Shown: piece by piece, positions 30,067 to 38,913 of the stretch
How the letters are laid out: each line of letters opens with the position of its first letter
Position numbering within the stretch: the stretch's first letter is position 1
Assembly: GCF_002338065.1 (NCBI RefSeq)
Contig: NZ_DDHJ01000002.1
Location: forward strand, 131,320 to 195,319
Source: Pseudomonas sp. UBA1879
GTDB taxonomy: Bacteria; Pseudomonadota; Gammaproteobacteria; Pseudomonadales; Pseudomonadaceae
Length of the DNA stretch: 64,000 nt
Reading direction: 5' to 3'
Made by a program: the position numbers and the translations under genes
The notes under the pieces: model-generated
The model's database searches: none
What the model was told of the DNA's origin: nothing
The model's input: only the letters and a program-made list of their open reading frames with translations

Positions 30067-30673
30067 CATGAGCCCCGTCGTGTTTGTTGTTGACGACGAC
30101 CCTGCCATACGAGCCGGACTCGACAGTTTGTTGCGGTCAGTGGGCATGCGGGTGCACACGTTCGCGTCGGGTGGCGAATTTTTGCAGCATCCCTTCGAAG
30201 ACATACCGTCGTGCCTGATTCTCGACGTGCGTTTGCAGGGCGAGAACGGCCTGGATTTTCAGGCTCGTCTGGCCGAACTGAAGATATCCATGCCGATTGT
30301 TTTCGTCAGTGGTCACGGCGACATCGCGATGTCGGTCAAGGCAATGAAGGCGGGGGCTCTGGACTTTCTGGTCAAGCCGTATCGCGAGCAGGATTTGCTT
30401 GATGCCGTCACCGGGGCCCTGCAACAGGACGCCAGGCGTCGTGAGACAGGCAAAACCTCAAGCCAGCTGCGCGCCCGTTTTCAGACGCTGACACCCCGAG
30501 AACAAGAGGTCATGGCCCTGGCGGTCACGGGCTTGATGAATAAGCAGATCGCTGCTGAGATCGGGTTGAGCGAAATCACCGTCAAGATCCATCGCGGGCA
30601 TGCGATGAAAAAGATGCAGGCCAAAACATTTGCCGACCTGGTGAAGATGTCCCAGGCCCTCGAAGCGCGCTGA
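30053..30673 (+). CDS. FixJ-family response regulator
   Basis: A 206-residue regulator with receiver and LuxR-type helix-turn-helix. The receiver starts VVFVVDDDPAIRAG, the phosphorylation site is Asp58 in LILDVRLQGENG and the conserved Lys is in FLVKPYREQ. The C-terminal DNA-binding domain is LTPREQEVMALAVTGLMNKQ onward. I chose the ATG at 30053, inside the kinase gene, because GAGG lies 7 bases before it; the ATG at 30068 has no good ribosome site. It is a natural candidate to bind the palindromes at 30746 and 34950. Confidence 0.9.
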   Translation: MSATDMSPVVFVVDDDPAIRAGLDSLLRSVGMRVHTFASGGEFLQHPFEDIPSCLILDVRLQGENGLDFQARLAELKISMPIVFVSGHGDIAMSVKAMKAGALDFLVKPYREQDLLDAVTGALQQDARRRETGKTSSQLRARFQTLTPREQEVMALAVTGLMNKQIAAEIGLSEITVKIHRGHAMKKMQAKTFADLVKMSQALEAR

Positions 30674-30745
30674 GTCAAGCAGTGGAGCCTGCGTGCTCTG
30701 CATTCCCCTCCTCGACAGGCCCGCCGTCCCAGCCATCGTCTGACC

Positions 30746-30761
30746 TCATACGTGAGTATGA
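30746..30761. promoter_or_regulatory. Palindrome A upstream of the chemoreceptor gene
   Basis: TCATACGTGAGTATGA, a 6+4+6 inverted repeat (TCATAC/GTATGA), about 140 bases before the chemoreceptor start. A near copy lies upstream of the stand-alone receiver gene at 34950-34965. It is probably an operator or activator site; the binding protein is unknown. Confidence 0.5.
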
Positions 30762-30901
30762 TCCGGCCACCCTGATGGCTAATCGGCACTACTCGCCGGC
30801 AGTGTTAATTTCCCGCCTCGTTCCTGAACCTGCTTTCAGGCCGTCATCAGTTCGTCGATCCAGCGCCGAACGCGTATCTGAACGATAAGGGGATTACACA
30901 C

Positions 30902-32530
30902 GTGCTTCTGAGGACCATCAGTATCGGAACCCGGGCAGCGATTGGATTCGCGGTCATCACGCTCACGATGTTGTTCGTCGGCCTGTTCAGCCTGATGCAA
31001 ATGGCCACGCTTGATCGCGCCGCTAACCGGATCAATGACCTCTGGATGCCCGGCATCATTTCGGTTCAGAAGCTGTCGCTGAGCATCCACACCATGCGGC
31101 TCGAAGGTCAGCGGTTTCGTGCTACCCATGACCCTGTCGTGCGACAGAAGAGCAAGGCGCTGATCAAGCGCGCCGAGCAGGAACTCGACGCTCATCTCAG
31201 CCAGTACCAAGCTCGACAGGGCGGTCCCGAAGAAGTGGCGCTGCTGGATTCAATCCAGGCTTCCCTCGGCCGCTATGTGCTGACATTGGATGAAGTCATT
31301 GCCCTGCTCGACGCACAAACCCTCGATCAGGAGGCGTTGGAGCGTCTTAACGCGAGGCTGGCCGATATCGGCAGCGAACTGACTCGTGCCATGGACCAGC
31401 TGGTGAAGCTCAATGAAGCCGGCGCAGGGGCTGCTGCCAACGAGACGCGTACGTTGTACGGCAACATGCAACTGATCATCGGCGTCGTGCTGACGCTATC
31501 AGTGGTGGTCACCGTAGCGTTGGCCTGGCTGCTGACCCGGAGCATCGTCGGACCAATTCGCGAGGCCTTGTCCGCTGCGCAGATGATTGCTAAAGGCGAT
31601 CTGAGCGGCAGGATCGAGCACGCGGGTTCGGATGAGCCCGCAGCGTTACTCAAGGCCATGCGCGACATGCAGCAGAATCTGCGTTCGACCATCGAAGGCA
31701 TCGGTGTGTCAGCCAATCAGCTGGCAGCCGCTGCCGAGGAAATGAGCTCGGTCATGGGCCATAGCACGCAGGGCCTGCAGCAACAATGCGAGCAGATCGA
31801 GCACACCGCCACCGCGGTGACGCAAATGAGCAGTGCCGTCGATGAGGTTGCGCTCAACGCCGTTAGCACCTCTGAGTTATCGCGGGCGTCCGATCGGCAA
31901 TCGCAGAAAGGCCATGCCGAAGTCAGCGAAACCATCGCGCTGATCCAGGGGTTGGTGGAGGAAGTGTTGCAGGCCGTCGGCCAGGCCGAAAACCTGTCGC
32001 GCTACACGGACGAAATCAGCTCGGTACTCAGCGTGATTCACAGCATTTCCGACCAGACCAATCTGCTGGCGCTCAATGCGGCGATCGAAGCCGCCCGGGC
32101 GGGTGATGCCGGGCGTGGGTTTGCCGTGGTGGCGGATGAGGTTCGGTCACTGGCCAAGCGCACACAAGCGTCGACGCTGGAGATCGGCGCGATGATCCAG
32201 AGCATTCAAACGGGCACAGGGGCGACGGTCTTCGCGCTGCAACACAGTGCCGAAAAAGCGAATCAAACGCTCGATCGCGCACGTGCTGCGGGACATGCTC
32301 TGGAGCAGATCACGTTGGCCATCGCCAAGATCAACGAGCGAAATCTGTTCATTGCCACCGCCACCGAGCAGCAGGCCTTGGCAGCCCGGGACGTCGACCG
32401 CAGCCTGCTGACGATCCGCGATTTGTCGACGCAGTCTGCTGCGGGGGCCACACAGACGAGCAGTGCCAGCGGTGAGCTCGCGCGACTGGCCATCAACCTC
32501 AACGGCATGATTGCCCATTTCGCGCTGTGA
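30902..32530 (+). CDS. Methyl-accepting chemotaxis protein (4HB-type sensor)
   Basis: A 542-residue membrane chemoreceptor. It has TM1 near residues 10-32, a periplasmic helical ligand-binding region of about 155 residues consistent with a four-helix bundle (4HB_MCP), and TM2 near 188-211. HAMP and the cytoplasmic signalling domain follow. The hairpin tip DQTNLLALNAAIEAARAGDA and RGFAVVADEVRSLA are intact. There is no C-terminal CheR-binding pentapeptide. The start is GTG behind AAGGGG. Ligand unknown. It is followed after 10 bases by a GGDEF-EAL gene, which suggests a common transcript. Confidence 0.9.
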   Translation: MLLRTISIGTRAAIGFAVITLTMLFVGLFSLMQMATLDRAANRINDLWMPGIISVQKLSLSIHTMRLEGQRFRATHDPVVRQKSKALIKRAEQELDAHLSQYQARQGGPEEVALLDSIQASLGRYVLTLDEVIALLDAQTLDQEALERLNARLADIGSELTRAMDQLVKLNEAGAGAAANETRTLYGNMQLIIGVVLTLSVVVTVALAWLLTRSIVGPIREALSAAQMIAKGDLSGRIEHAGSDEPAALLKAMRDMQQNLRSTIEGIGVSANQLAAAAEEMSSVMGHSTQGLQQQCEQIEHTATAVTQMSSAVDEVALNAVSTSELSRASDRQSQKGHAEVSETIALIQGLVEEVLQAVGQAENLSRYTDEISSVLSVIHSISDQTNLLALNAAIEAARAGDAGRGFAVVADEVRSLAKRTQASTLEIGAMIQSIQTGTGATVFALQHSAEKANQTLDRARAAGHALEQITLAIAKINERNLFIATATEQQALAARDVDRSLLTIRDLSTQSAAGATQTSSASGELARLAINLNGMIAHFAL

Positions 32531-32540
32531 GCGATGCGTC

Positions 32541-34886
32541 ATGACCGACTTCATCGCGACCGACAATGCGCACCGCATCACCTGCCTGCTTCCGCCGGAA
32601 CCAGAACCTGTGCCAGTCGGCGCCGCCCAGGCCACCCTTCGCACCTGGTCGTGGATGGTCTTGGCACTGGCAATTGTCGTCTTGCTCGGCGGTCTGCTGA
32701 GCCTTCTCTATCAGCAGGCACAGCACCAGGCGGCGTCGGACGTCGGCAACTTGAATCGCATTTTGGAATCACGCCTCAACGGCACCTTTTACGCAGCGCA
32801 GAATGGCCTCGAGAGCATCGCCTCGCGTCTCGACGAGGGGCCGCTGCATGCCGACGCTATCTCGGCCATTCAGCCGTGGCAATTACGCGCGCTGGCGCGA
32901 CGATTCCCGGGAGTAGGGCATTTCGATGTGCTGGCACTTGACGGACGTTTTCTGTTTGATTCCGATGGCACCCACTCGACCTCGTTGCCGTCCACTCAGC
33001 CATTCCGCAATTCGCTGCAACACAAAACACCTGCTGACATAAAAACGTTGTCGATGGTGTTGGGCAGCGATGAGCGCAGAGAAATGTTGTACATGGCCGT
33101 GCCGGTTCTGGACAACCAGCAGCGGCTGACCGGATGGGTTGCGGCGAGTCAACCGCTGAAGCACATCCTGGAAGCCATCAGTCAAGTGGACGTCGGTGCC
33201 CATGGCGTTATTACGTTGCGTCGTACCGACCAACCCAGCGCAGTGCTGCGGGTCCCGGCGCCCACGCAACAGGTGGAACGCTACGCGCCCGATGGAATCG
33301 ATCAGGCGCTGGCGCAAGGGGTTCGCGAAGGCACGCTGGTGACCACCTCGCGGGTCGACGGAATCAGGCGCCTTTACGGGTTCAAGCGCATCGGCAATTT
33401 CCCGTTGGTGCTGGTCGTCGGCCTGGCGAGCCAGGATTACCTGCTGGGCTGGAAATACACGGCCATCGCCTCGTCCGTCGTCTGTGGCGGTTTGTACCTG
33501 TTGATTCTCGGCTTGACGCTGCGCTTGCAGACCAACCGGATTCGTCGTCAGCACGTCGTCGATGAACTGCGGGCCAGTGCCTACCACGATGACCTGACTG
33601 GCCTGCCGAATCGGCGCTACCTGCTCGAACGGGTGAATCAGGCGATTATCCATTGCGGCCGTGGCCAGCGACTGACGCTGATTTATCTGGATCTGGACAA
33701 CTTCAAAGTCATCAATGACTCGCTCGGCCACGTGGCGGGCGATTCGATCATCCAGCAGTTGGCCCAGCGCCTGATCGCGCTGAAGCCTTCGGTGGACACC
33801 GTTGCGCGGCTGAGTGGCGACGAGTTTCTGGTGCTGGTGGATGAAGACGACCACACGCTGCTAACGGACTTGGTAGGGCGCATTTTGCGCGCCCTGCAAC
33901 AGCCGCTCGAATTGGCGGGTTACAACCTGTCGATGACGGCCTCTGCGGGCATCGCGTCGCACATCGCCCACGGCCACGACTTCGGCTCGCTGCTCAAAGC
34001 CGCTGATACGGCGCTGACGCAGGCCAAGCGTAACGGGCGCAACACATGGGTGTTCTACGAGGCCGCGATGGGCGCGCGGGAGCTGCGTTATTTGCACGTC
34101 CAGACCGAGCTGCGCCAAGCATTCGAGCAGCGAGAGCTGGAGGTCTATTACCAGCCTCAGATCGAGCTGAAGACCGGTAACGTCATCGGCGCCGAGGCGT
34201 TGTTGCGCTGGAATCATCCGGGTGAAGGGCCTATTGCGCCCAATGAGTTCATACCGGTCGCCGAGTCCAGCGGGTTGATACTTCCGATCAGCCGCTGGGT
34301 GCTGAACGAGGTGTGTCATCAGGCCGTGGCGTGGCAGGCAGCGGGCTTCGGCGAGCTGACCGTGGCGATGAATTGCTCAGCGGTTCAGTTCCGGCAGGGC
34401 AGTCTGGTTCAGGAGGTCCAGCGCGCATTGAGCGACAGTGGGCTCAAGCCGGAGTTGCTCGAGCTGGAGCTCACCGAGTCGATCCTGATTGGAGACTCTG
34501 AACGGGTACTGGAGACCGTTCAGGGATTGAAGGCCTTGGGCGTGCGCATGTCGATCGATGATTTCGGCACCGGCTATTCGAGCATGGCCTACCTGAAGCG
34601 TTTCGCCGTGGACAAGCTCAAGATCGACCAGTCCTTCGTAAGAGGCTTGCTAAAGAATCCGCAGGACGCCGCGATCGTTCAGGCGGTGATCACCCTTGGG
34701 CACAGCTTTGACATGAAGGTCATCGCCGAGGGCGTAGAAGATGCCGACATTCTTGCGGCGCTGAAAGGGAGAGGGTGCAACGAGGCGCAGGGTTATCACT
34801 ACGCCAAGGCGCTATCGGTGCCAGCTTTCGACCTGTTCATGCAAGGTCGGATCGAAGCTTCCTTCATTGCTGAGCGCTGGGTTTAG
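32541..34886 (+). CDS. Membrane GGDEF-EAL protein (cyclic-di-GMP turnover)
   Basis: A 781-residue protein. TM1 (about 34-57), a periplasmic sensor region of about 240 residues that looks like a Cache-type domain, and TM2 (about 308-330) are followed by GGDEF and EAL domains. The cyclase motif is SGDEF at residues 425-429 with DDLTGLPNRRYL upstream. The position of the inhibitory RxxD site reads PSVD, so product inhibition is probably lost. The phosphodiesterase domain has EALLRW (Glu552), LTES, IDDFGTGYSS and AEGVE, all intact. It is thus likely an active phosphodiesterase, possibly bifunctional. The start is set just after the chemoreceptor stop. Confidence 0.88.
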   Translation: MTDFIATDNAHRITCLLPPEPEPVPVGAAQATLRTWSWMVLALAIVVLLGGLLSLLYQQAQHQAASDVGNLNRILESRLNGTFYAAQNGLESIASRLDEGPLHADAISAIQPWQLRALARRFPGVGHFDVLALDGRFLFDSDGTHSTSLPSTQPFRNSLQHKTPADIKTLSMVLGSDERREMLYMAVPVLDNQQRLTGWVAASQPLKHILEAISQVDVGAHGVITLRRTDQPSAVLRVPAPTQQVERYAPDGIDQALAQGVREGTLVTTSRVDGIRRLYGFKRIGNFPLVLVVGLASQDYLLGWKYTAIASSVVCGGLYLLILGLTLRLQTNRIRRQHVVDELRASAYHDDLTGLPNRRYLLERVNQAIIHCGRGQRLTLIYLDLDNFKVINDSLGHVAGDSIIQQLAQRLIALKPSVDTVARLSGDEFLVLVDEDDHTLLTDLVGRILRALQQPLELAGYNLSMTASAGIASHIAHGHDFGSLLKAADTALTQAKRNGRNTWVFYEAAMGARELRYLHVQTELRQAFEQRELEVYYQPQIELKTGNVIGAEALLRWNHPGEGPIAPNEFIPVAESSGLILPISRWVLNEVCHQAVAWQAAGFGELTVAMNCSAVQFRQGSLVQEVQRALSDSGLKPELLELELTESILIGDSERVLETVQGLKALGVRMSIDDFGTGYSSMAYLKRFAVDKLKIDQSFVRGLLKNPQDAAIVQAVITLGHSFDMKVIAEGVEDADILAALKGRGCNEAQGYHYAKALSVPAFDLFMQGRIEASFIAERWV

Positions 34887-34949
34887 GCGGCGTCAACAGG
34901 CGCTGATCCGTCGTGCCGTCGGTGTCGGTCAGATGAATTCATATAGAGG

Positions 34950-34965
34950 TCATACGTCCGTATAC
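34950..34965. promoter_or_regulatory. Palindrome B upstream of the stand-alone receiver
   Basis: TCATACGTCCGTATAC, sharing TCATACGTnnGTAT with palindrome A at 30746. It lies about 90 bases before the receiver start. Likely bound by the same regulator; inferred from similarity only. Confidence 0.5.
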
Positions 34966-35052
34966 TTCTCGTTGGCGCATGGACTGGGTAAGGTGGCCTA
35001 CAACGGGTTAATGTCCAGGCGATCTTCACGTCTGCAATCAAAGGTATTTCGC

Positions 35053-35418
35053 TTGCCCATCTCAACACTGGTCGCCGTCGTCGATGATGACGCTGCCGTC
35101 CTTGCCAGCCTCGACAGTCTCGTTCGTTCTCTAGGATTTTCAGTTGCCGTCTTTTCTTCAGCAGAAGCGTTTTTAAGTGCCGCCGACATGAGCAACATCG
35201 GATGCCTGATTACGGATGTACAGATGCCCAAGATGAGCGGTGTCGAACTTCATGAGTGGCTGATGGCGCAAAACATGCGTATCCCGACGATCTTCATTAC
35301 CGCCTTTCCTGAAGAAACCGTGCGCAAGCGCGCCATGGTTGGCAGTGCCGTGTGTTTCCTCTCCAAGCCGTTTCAAGGCTCTCTGTTGATCGATTGCCTC
35401 AACCGCGCGCTGAATTGA
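35053..35418 (+). CDS. Stand-alone receiver (single-domain response regulator)
   Basis: A 121-residue receiver with no output domain. It starts MPISTLVAVVDDDAAVLASL, has the phosphorylation site Asp55 in CLITDVQMPKMSG and the conserved Lys in CFLSKPFQGSL. It resembles the receiver of FixJ-type proteins. I chose a TTG start because AAAGG lies 8 bases before it. The longer frame back to 34867 would cover the palindrome and the end of the preceding gene with residues unlike a receiver. It may act as a phosphate sink or adaptor for the kinase at 28546. Confidence 0.82.
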   Translation: MPISTLVAVVDDDAAVLASLDSLVRSLGFSVAVFSSAEAFLSAADMSNIGCLITDVQMPKMSGVELHEWLMAQNMRIPTIFITAFPEETVRKRAMVGSAVCFLSKPFQGSLLIDCLNRALN

Positions 35419-35943
35419 CGTTCTTCCGTCAGGCTGTCCGCCCGACAAAATGAGCCGCCCTCCATACCTCGCACTGCCGTGGTTCATCTTTCGTTCGCGT
35501 AGTCCAATGAGAGGCACGCAGCCCTTTCAGGGGCCGCAGGCACGATACCTCCCGGCGCATCTTATCGCCCTTTGAATACACTTAGCCTGAAGTTGCCGCA
35601 CGCATATCAACAACTAACGTGTTGAACGCATTGGTAAAAACAGCGGCCCCGCTGTGTTTGTTATTGCGCTATAAACACAAAGAACGACTTAATGACTGAA
35701 ATATTGGCGCCATAAAAATAACGCAGTTATCAGCCTGTTTAATGACAGCGTCAGCTCTATTAATGAGCACAGTTATTGCATACTGCCATTACTCCTCGAA
35801 ATAGGTGAAGATTCGACTCACTTTCTCTGCTGATCTCTGATTCAACGAATCGTCAGCCTCAGCGGAAGGCGTGATTTCACAAGTAGGTTGCACAGATATT
35901 CCGGGCGATGCCTGAAACTCTTTTGCCGTGAGATTGAAAAGCA
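35419..35943. other. AT-rich intergenic region
   Basis: 525 bases with no supportable gene. The stretch 35590-35830 is clearly richer in A and T than the surroundings, with several TTAATGA/TTTAATG-like repeats, suitable for promoter and nucleoid-protein binding. I see no clean terminator after the receiver gene and no tRNA-like or riboswitch-like fold. Confidence 0.5.
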
Positions 35944-36942
35944 ATGCCCACGATTCCTTTGTTGATTTGCGACGACTCGAACATGGCGCGCAAACAGCTG
36001 ATCAGGGCCTTACCTTCCGATTGGGGGGTATCGGTCACGACGGCGACCAACGGGTATGAAGGTCTTCAGGCCATCCGCCAAGGCCTGGGCCAGGTTGTGT
36101 TACTTGACCTGACCATGCCCGATATGGACGGCTATCAGGTGTTGGCCGCCATTCTCGCGGAAAATCTGAAGGCCAAGGTCATTGTGGTGTCGGGGGACGT
36201 TCAGGAAGAGGCCGTTCGCCGCACGCTGGAGCTGGGGGCGCTGGCCTTTCTCAAGAAGCCCGCCGATCCCGTTGAATTGCAACTGACGCTGCAGCGCCTC
36301 GGGCTGCTCAATCACCCTGCAAGCTCGGCCGCCCCAGTGCCCAGGGTCGAACAGACGACCATCAGTTTTCAGGACGCCTTTCGCGAAACCATCAACGTCG
36401 CCATGGGCCGTGCCGCAGCGTTGCTGGCGCGAGTACTGGGTGTGTTTGTGCAATTGCCGGTGCCCAACGTGAACATGCTGGAGGTTGGCGAGTTGCACAT
36501 GGCGTTGGCGGATGCCCAGGCCAGCGACCGGCTGACCGCGGTGTGTCAGGGCTACATCGGCGGGGGTATTGCCGGGGAAGCGCTGCTGATGTTTCACGAT
36601 TCCGAGATCGCCGACATGGCGCAATTGATGAAGATCAAGGACAGCGACTATTCCGAAATGGAAATGCTGTTGGACCTGTCGTCGATCATCATCGGCGCTT
36701 GCCTGAGTGGGATCGCCGAACAGATCGACATCGCGTTTTCCCAAGGGCATCCTCAAGTTCTGGGGGCGCACAGCGGCATTGACGAGCTGATTCGCATCAA
36801 TCAGCAACGCTGGAAGAAGACCTTGGCCGTAGAGATCAGTTACAGCCTGGAAGGCCACAATATTCATTTCGACTTGTTGATGTTGTTCACCGAAGATTCG
36901 GTAGAGCGGCTGTCGCGCAAACTCGCCTACCTGATGAGCTGA
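35944..36942 (+). CDS. CheY-CheC fusion: receiver with phosphatase-like domain
   Basis: A 332-residue protein. Residues 1-122 are a CheY-like receiver (CDDSNMARKQ, Asp55 in LLDLTMPDMDGY, Lys in FLKKPADP). Residues 138-330 are a CheC/CheX-type domain. One CheC active-site motif, E-x-x-N-x22-P, is intact as Glu148, Asn151 and Pro174. The second, expected near 244-247, reads DLSS and lacks the Glu/Asn pair. CheC proteins remove phosphate from CheY-P, so this may dephosphorylate a receiver in trans or itself. A diguanylate cyclase gene starts 3 bases after its stop, so the two probably act together. Confidence 0.85.
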   Translation: MPTIPLLICDDSNMARKQLIRALPSDWGVSVTTATNGYEGLQAIRQGLGQVVLLDLTMPDMDGYQVLAAILAENLKAKVIVVSGDVQEEAVRRTLELGALAFLKKPADPVELQLTLQRLGLLNHPASSAAPVPRVEQTTISFQDAFRETINVAMGRAAALLARVLGVFVQLPVPNVNMLEVGELHMALADAQASDRLTAVCQGYIGGGIAGEALLMFHDSEIADMAQLMKIKDSDYSEMEMLLDLSSIIIGACLSGIAEQIDIAFSQGHPQVLGAHSGIDELIRINQQRWKKTLAVEISYSLEGHNIHFDLLMLFTEDSVERLSRKLAYLMS

Positions 36943-36945
36943 TCC

Positions 36946-37902
36946 ATGAACGATCGTATCGACATCAAAGAACTGCATTGGCTGCTGACCATCACCCAGA
37001 GCATCGACGTCGGCGTGGTGGTGCTGGATCAGGAGTACCGGGTCCAGGTATGGAACACCTTCATGGAAAACCGCTCCGGCGTGCTGCCCTACGAAGCGGC
37101 CAATCGCTCGTTTTTCGACATCTTTCCGGAATTGAACCCCGAGTGGCTGCAGAACAAGATCGACAGCGTGATCACGCTCGGCACCCCGGCGTTCACGATC
37201 TGGGAGCAACGTCCGTATCTGGTGCGGTTCAAGAGCTATCAGCCGATCACCGGTCAAGAAGACTTCATGTACCAGAACACGACGATGTTCCCGCTGCGTT
37301 CCACCAGCGGCGAGGTGTCTCATGTCTGTCTGGTGATTTATGACGTGACCGACGTCGCGACCAACCGCTTGCAATTGCAGCGCGCCAACAGCGAACTGCA
37401 GAAGTTGTCCAGCACCGACCGCCTGACCGGGCTGTACAACCGGGGTCATTGGGAGGAGGCTTTGCGGCTGGAGTACGCCCGGCACGTTCGTTATGGCTCG
37501 TCGGCGGCGCTGGTGATGTTCGATATCGATCACTTCAAACGGGTCAACGACACCTATGGCCATCAGTGTGGCGACAAGGTGATCCAGCGCGTGGCCGATG
37601 TCATTCGCGAGCACATCCGCGACTCAGACATCGCTGGCCGTTACGGCGGCGAAGAGTACGCAGTGCTGCTGCCGGACACCGATAAATACGGCGGCGGCAC
37701 GTTCGCCGAGCGCTTGCGGCTGGCCGTAGAGGCGCAGGAAATCCTCCATGAAGGCGAGGTCATTCGCTGCACCATCAGCCTCGGCGTCGCCGACATGAAC
37801 GCCCCGCTCAGCGACCACAAAAGCCTGATCGAATGGGCCGATCAGGCGCTGTATGCGTCGAAGAAAAATGGGCGCAATCAGGTCTCGTTGCATGGGGTGT
37901 GA
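36946..37902 (+). CDS. PAS-GGDEF diguanylate cyclase
   Basis: A soluble 318-residue cyclase with no membrane segment. An N-terminal PAS fold (about 10-138) is followed by a short coiled linker (NRLQLQRANSELQKL) and a GGDEF domain. The catalytic motif is GGEEY at 234-238 and the inhibitory site RDSD at 225-228 is present, five residues upstream, so an active and product-inhibited enzyme is expected. It follows the CheY-CheC gene after 3 bases, suggesting that phospho-signalling controls the cyclase. Confidence 0.92.
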   Translation: MNDRIDIKELHWLLTITQSIDVGVVVLDQEYRVQVWNTFMENRSGVLPYEAANRSFFDIFPELNPEWLQNKIDSVITLGTPAFTIWEQRPYLVRFKSYQPITGQEDFMYQNTTMFPLRSTSGEVSHVCLVIYDVTDVATNRLQLQRANSELQKLSSTDRLTGLYNRGHWEEALRLEYARHVRYGSSAALVMFDIDHFKRVNDTYGHQCGDKVIQRVADVIREHIRDSDIAGRYGGEEYAVLLPDTDKYGGGTFAERLRLAVEAQEILHEGEVIRCTISLGVADMNAPLSDHKSLIEWADQALYASKKNGRNQVSLHGV

Positions 37903-37920
37903 TCGAGGCAATGCATGACC

Positions 37921-38071
37921 CTGTAGGAGCGTGGCTTGTCCCGCGATCATCGGGGAACCCGAGGTAAAATCTGCGACCGCGATCTGCCTGATTCTCCGCA
38001 GTGGCCGATTTTGCTGCCGCTTCGCGTCAGATCGTCCGGATGCGGCCCAGAGACATGCCACGCTCCTACAG
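37921..38071. repeat. REP doublet, type A
   Basis: CTGTAGGAGCGTGGCTTGTC starts at 37921 and its inverse GCCACGCTCCTACAG ends at 38071. It is a pair of inverted Pseudomonas REP sequences (REPIN arrangement) between the cyclase gene and the ABC ATPase gene. The same arm recurs at 50924 and 53385. Confidence 0.8.
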
Positions 38072-38084
38072 GTTTGCATTCATC

Positions 38085-38879
38085 TCAAGACAGCTCCGCA
38101 AAATCGCTCAACACGTCGTCCCGCAGCGCGATAAAACGGGCGTCGCTGCGGTTGCGAGGGCGGGGGAGGTCGATGTCGACGATGCGACGAATGCGCCCCG
38201 GATGCGGCTGCATCACCACCACGCGATCACCCAGATAAACCGCCTCGTCCACATCGTGGGTGACGTGCACCATGGTGATCTTTTCCTGCTGCCAGATGTT
38301 CTGCAATTCCCGTTGCAGGCGCGTGCGGGTCAGCGCGTCCAGTGCGCCGAAGGGCTCGTCCAGCAGCAATACGCTCGGGCGATTCACCAGCCCGCGCGCG
38401 ATGGCCACGCGTTGCGCCATGCCGCCGGAAATCTGATGCGGGTACGACTCGGTGAAGTCTTGCAACCCCACCAACTCAATGTGCTCACGTACCGTCTCGC
38501 GCTTCTGCGCAGGCGTGAGCGGCGCATTCTTCAGGCCTACCGCGACGTTTTGCTCCACGGTCAGCCACGGGAATAGCCGATGGTCCTGAAACACGATGCC
38601 GCGCTCCGGCCCTGTGCCCTTGATCGACTTTTCGTCCAGCAAAATGCGTCCGTCAAACGCTTCGTCCAGACCGAGGATCAGCCGTAACAACGTCGATTTT
38701 CCGCAACCGCTGGCGCCGACGATGGTGATGAATTCGCCGGGGGCAATGTCCAGCTGAATGTTGTCCAGCACCTGCAATTGGGTGTCGCTGCTGGCGCCGA
38801 AGAAGCGTTTGCTGATGTTCTGCAGACGCAGCCCGTTGCCTGGCTGGCTAGGGAGAGGGAGCGCTTGACTGGCGGACAT
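38085..38879 (-). CDS. ABC transporter ATP-binding protein (SsuB/TauB type)
   Basis: A 264-residue cytoplasmic ATPase of the nitrate/sulfonate/taurine importer family. Walker A is GASGCGKST, the Q-loop is in FQDHRLFPWLTV, the signature is ISGGMAQRVA, and Walker B VLLLDEPFGALD is followed by the H-loop VTHDVDEA. It is the last gene of the minus-strand operon: dioxygenase, binding protein, permease, permease, ATPase. Substrate specificity cannot be read from the ATPase; the dioxygenase suggests an alkylsulfonate or alkyl sulfate ester. Confidence 0.9.
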   Translation of the reverse strand: MSASQALPLPSQPGNGLRLQNISKRFFGASSDTQLQVLDNIQLDIAPGEFITIVGASGCGKSTLLRLILGLDEAFDGRILLDEKSIKGTGPERGIVFQDHRLFPWLTVEQNVAVGLKNAPLTPAQKRETVREHIELVGLQDFTESYPHQISGGMAQRVAIARGLVNRPSVLLLDEPFGALDALTRTRLQRELQNIWQQEKITMVHVTHDVDEAVYLGDRVVVMQPHPGRIRRIVDIDLPRPRNRSDARFIALRDDVLSDFAELS

Positions 38880-38913
38880 TGGGGCGTTCCTTTGAAAATG
38901 TGAAAAGGGAAAA

